A stretch of 64,000 bases of DNA, taken from NCBI GenBank assembly GCA_905221605.1, contig CAJNDS010002697.1:82001-146000 (forward strand), given 5' to 3'. Numbering within the stretch: position 1 is the stretch's first letter; every line of letters starts with the position of its first letter. The position numbers and the translations under genes were made by a program. This document shows positions 62,421 through 64,000 of this stretch, piece by piece. The stretch comes from Symbiodinium natans (taxonomy: Eukaryota; Sar; Dinophyceae; Suessiales; Symbiodiniaceae). A model generated the notes under the pieces. That model ran no database searches. It was not told where the DNA came from and saw nothing but the letters and a program-made list of their open reading frames with translations.

Positions 62421-62585
62421 AAGCCTAAACCCTAAACCCTAAACCCTAAACCCTAAACCCTAAACCCTAAACCCTAAACCCTAAACCTTAAACCCTGAAC
62501 CCTAAACCCTAAGCCCTCAACCCTAAACCCTGAACCCTAAACCCTAAACCCCAAACCCTAAACCCTAAACCCTTAACCCTAAACC
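62421..62585 (+). repeat. CCCTAAA array with variants
   Basis: About twenty-three units including CCCTGAA, CCCTCAA and CCCCAAA. Confidence 0.93.
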
Positions 62586-62593
62586 CATGCGAG

Positions 62594-62644
62594 CTGCCCA
62601 AGGCCCTCTTCATCATCGTCCCGTGGAAGTTGTCGAGGCTGGGG
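62594..62644 (+). CDS. Unit C exon candidate
   Basis: After CCCATGCGAG. Reads LPKALFIIVPWKLSRLG. The donor GG|GTGTCC is tentative, and an overlapping open frame (HHRPVEVVEAGGVLCCQSLA) reaches GTTTGGG at 62695. Confidence 0.42.
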
Positions 62645-63143
62645 GTGTCCTTTGCTGCCAAAGCTTGGCCGCGATAGATGGGCCGCCGACTGGTTTGGGT
62701 TTAGGGTTTAGGGTTTGGGGTTTGGGGTTTAGGGTTTAGGGTTCAGGGTTCAGGGTTTAGGGTTTAGGGCTGAGGGTCCAGAGCTTCCGTGTTCTTCCTT
62801 AAGCCCGAAGCCCCGCGGCCCCAGACTCTTTACCCCAACCTCTCCCTGGTCTGAAGTTTAGTTTTTAGGGTTTAGGGTTTAGGGTTTGGTTTTCGGAGCC
62901 TATGGTTGGACATTTTTCCACTGGCTCAGCAGCCATCAGCGCTTCTCAGGAGTTCATGATAAGTTGAGAAATACCACTACAGCAGCCGACCCAACCTGAA
63001 ACCCTAAACCCTAAACCCTAAACCCTAAACCCTCAACCCTCAACCCTAAACCCTAAACCCTAAACCCTAAACCCTAAACCCCCTATTTGTCAGCTTTCTG
63101 GTTTTCTTAGGCTGAAGGCTGCGAGCCCCATAAGGGGGGTTTC

Positions 63144-63230
63144 CGCAATTCGGGGGTACCTTTTTGGGGTCCTTATAAGGGAATCCTATTATGTGGGGAT
63201 TTATATTAAGGGTCCCCGATTTTCGTAAAC
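63144..63230 (-). mobile_element. MITE-like element, family 1 copy, reverse orientation
   Basis: Reverse complement of the 11396-11483 type: CGCAATTCGGGGGTACC ... GGGGTCCTTATAAGGG ... CCCCGATTTTCGTAAAC. Its end merges directly into CCCTAAA repeats. Confidence 0.72.
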
Positions 63231-63316
63231 CCTAAACCCTAAACCCTAAACCCTAAACCCTAAACCCTAAACCCTAAACCTTAAACCCTAAACCCTAAAC
63301 CCTAAACCCTAAACCC
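63225..63316 (+). repeat. CCCTAAA array
   Basis: About thirteen units continuing from the end of the family 1 element. Confidence 0.94.
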
Positions 63317-63355
63317 GAAACCCTAAGCCCTAAGCCCTAAGCCCCAAACCCTAAG

Positions 63356-63401
63356 AAGCTTGAGAAGCTGGTGTGGCGCCCAGCGACCAGGCTTGGAAAC
63401 G
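63356..63401 (+). CDS. Unit C exon candidate
   Basis: The last repeat unit ends CCCTAAG, giving the acceptor; donor AACG|GTATTTTG. Reads KLEKLVWRPATRLGN. Confidence 0.55.
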
Positions 63402-63717
63402 GTATTTTGTGGTTCAGGGGTTGAAGGGTTTAGGGTTTAGGGTTTAGGGTTAAAGTTAGGGCCTCCAAAAACCCTAAACCATAAACCCTGAACCCTAAAC
63501 CCTAAACCCTAGTCAAACCCTAAACCCTAAACCCAAAACCCTAAACCCCACACCCTAAACCCCATACTCTACACCCTAAACCTGAAACGGCCTAGGCTCT
63601 GTAGCTTGCGGGCTTTCGAGGCTTTAAGGTTTTTGGGCGGTTTCGGGGGATTGGGGCTTCAGAGGGGGTTTGGGGTTTAGGGTTTGTGCCTTGTGACTGA
63701 GATTCGCCCTCGCGCAG

Positions 63718-63742
63718 GGATAACGCGGACAGCTTCAGCAAA
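63718..63742 (+). CDS. Unit C exon candidate (very short)
   Basis: Acceptor CCTCGCGCAG, canonical donor AAA|GTAGGCGG. Reads DNADSFSK. Confidence 0.45.
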
Positions 63743-64000
63743 GTAGGCGGCCGTGGGCGTTGGGAGGCTTTAGGCTTTAGGGTTTAGGGTTTAGCTTATC
63801 TTGGGCCCTGGAGGTTTGGCCTTTTGGGAATTGGGGAGTCTTTGGATCGGGGGTGGGGCGGGGGGGGTTAATTGATTCTTCCGGAATTCGAGAGTTAGGA
63901 TCCCTAGAGAGATCTGAGCTTGAGGGCAGTATTACATAGGGAGGCCTGGGCTTCCATGGGCCCTAAACATGGTTCATAACAGGGTTCTGAAGTAGGGGCC

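Noticed and set aside
10800-64000. A chromosome end (true telomere)
   Set aside because: Arrays alternate in orientation every few hundred bases, are separated by unique sequence and never run to the window edge.
1-64000. CRISPR arrays, rRNA or tRNA genes
   Set aside because: Repeats have no constant spacer architecture, and no rRNA core or tRNA cloverleaf sequences were seen; the genome is eukaryotic.

Overview
The window is nuclear DNA of a dinoflagellate. The strongest evidence is at 694-728, where two tandem relics of the dinoflagellate spliced leader (SL) form the 5' end of a poly(A)-tailed processed cDNA. Everything else agrees: a LINE-type element of the kind common in these genomes, a lawn of TTTAGGG-type telomeric repeats, small exons all read on the + strand, and AG-G splice contexts. 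There are no tRNA or rRNA genes and no CRISPR array.

Region 1 (1-8938) is a degenerate non-LTR retrotransposon. Its 5' half (1-676) is frameshifted, its middle carries a ubiquitin-specific-protease-like domain (6344-7010), and its reverse transcriptase ORF is intact (6980-8938). It was split by insertion of a 5.3 kb retroposed transcript (694-6027) flanked by a perfect 17-bp target duplication (677-693 and 6028-6044). The insert holds minisatellites, a triplicated 467-bp unit, repeated small hairpins and a 23-nt motif present four times.

Region 2 (9100-10230) holds a ~200-bp palindrome and a ~0.9 kb degenerate inverted repeat, which leads into Region 3.

Region 3 (10.3-64 kb) looks at first like junk telomeric repeats. 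The unique islands between the repeats read as short + strand exons (25-220 nt). The left side of an island is normally a CCCTAAA-type array ending in AG, and the right side normally starts GTTTAGGG. Each intron therefore begins with TTTAGGG repeats and ends with CCCTAAA repeats, so it is an inverted repeat able to fold into a hairpin whose ends also carry the splice sites. I model unit A (10361-44761, about 70 exons, polytopic membrane protein), unit B (46431-62385, starting at a probable trans-splice acceptor and ATG, ending with a membrane segment and Cys-rich tail) and the start of unit C (62594 onward). Exon joining is partly phase-consistent, but unit A or B could each be more than one gene. 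I could not assign a protein family.

The intron interiors contain at least four families of 80-130 bp palindromic MITE-like elements, homopolymer G/C tracts and microsatellites. Two islands (46.85-49.5 kb and 58.0-59.2 kb) lack the telomeric repeats. All exon calls come from reading frames, splice contexts and protein-like composition by eye; transcript data would be decisive.
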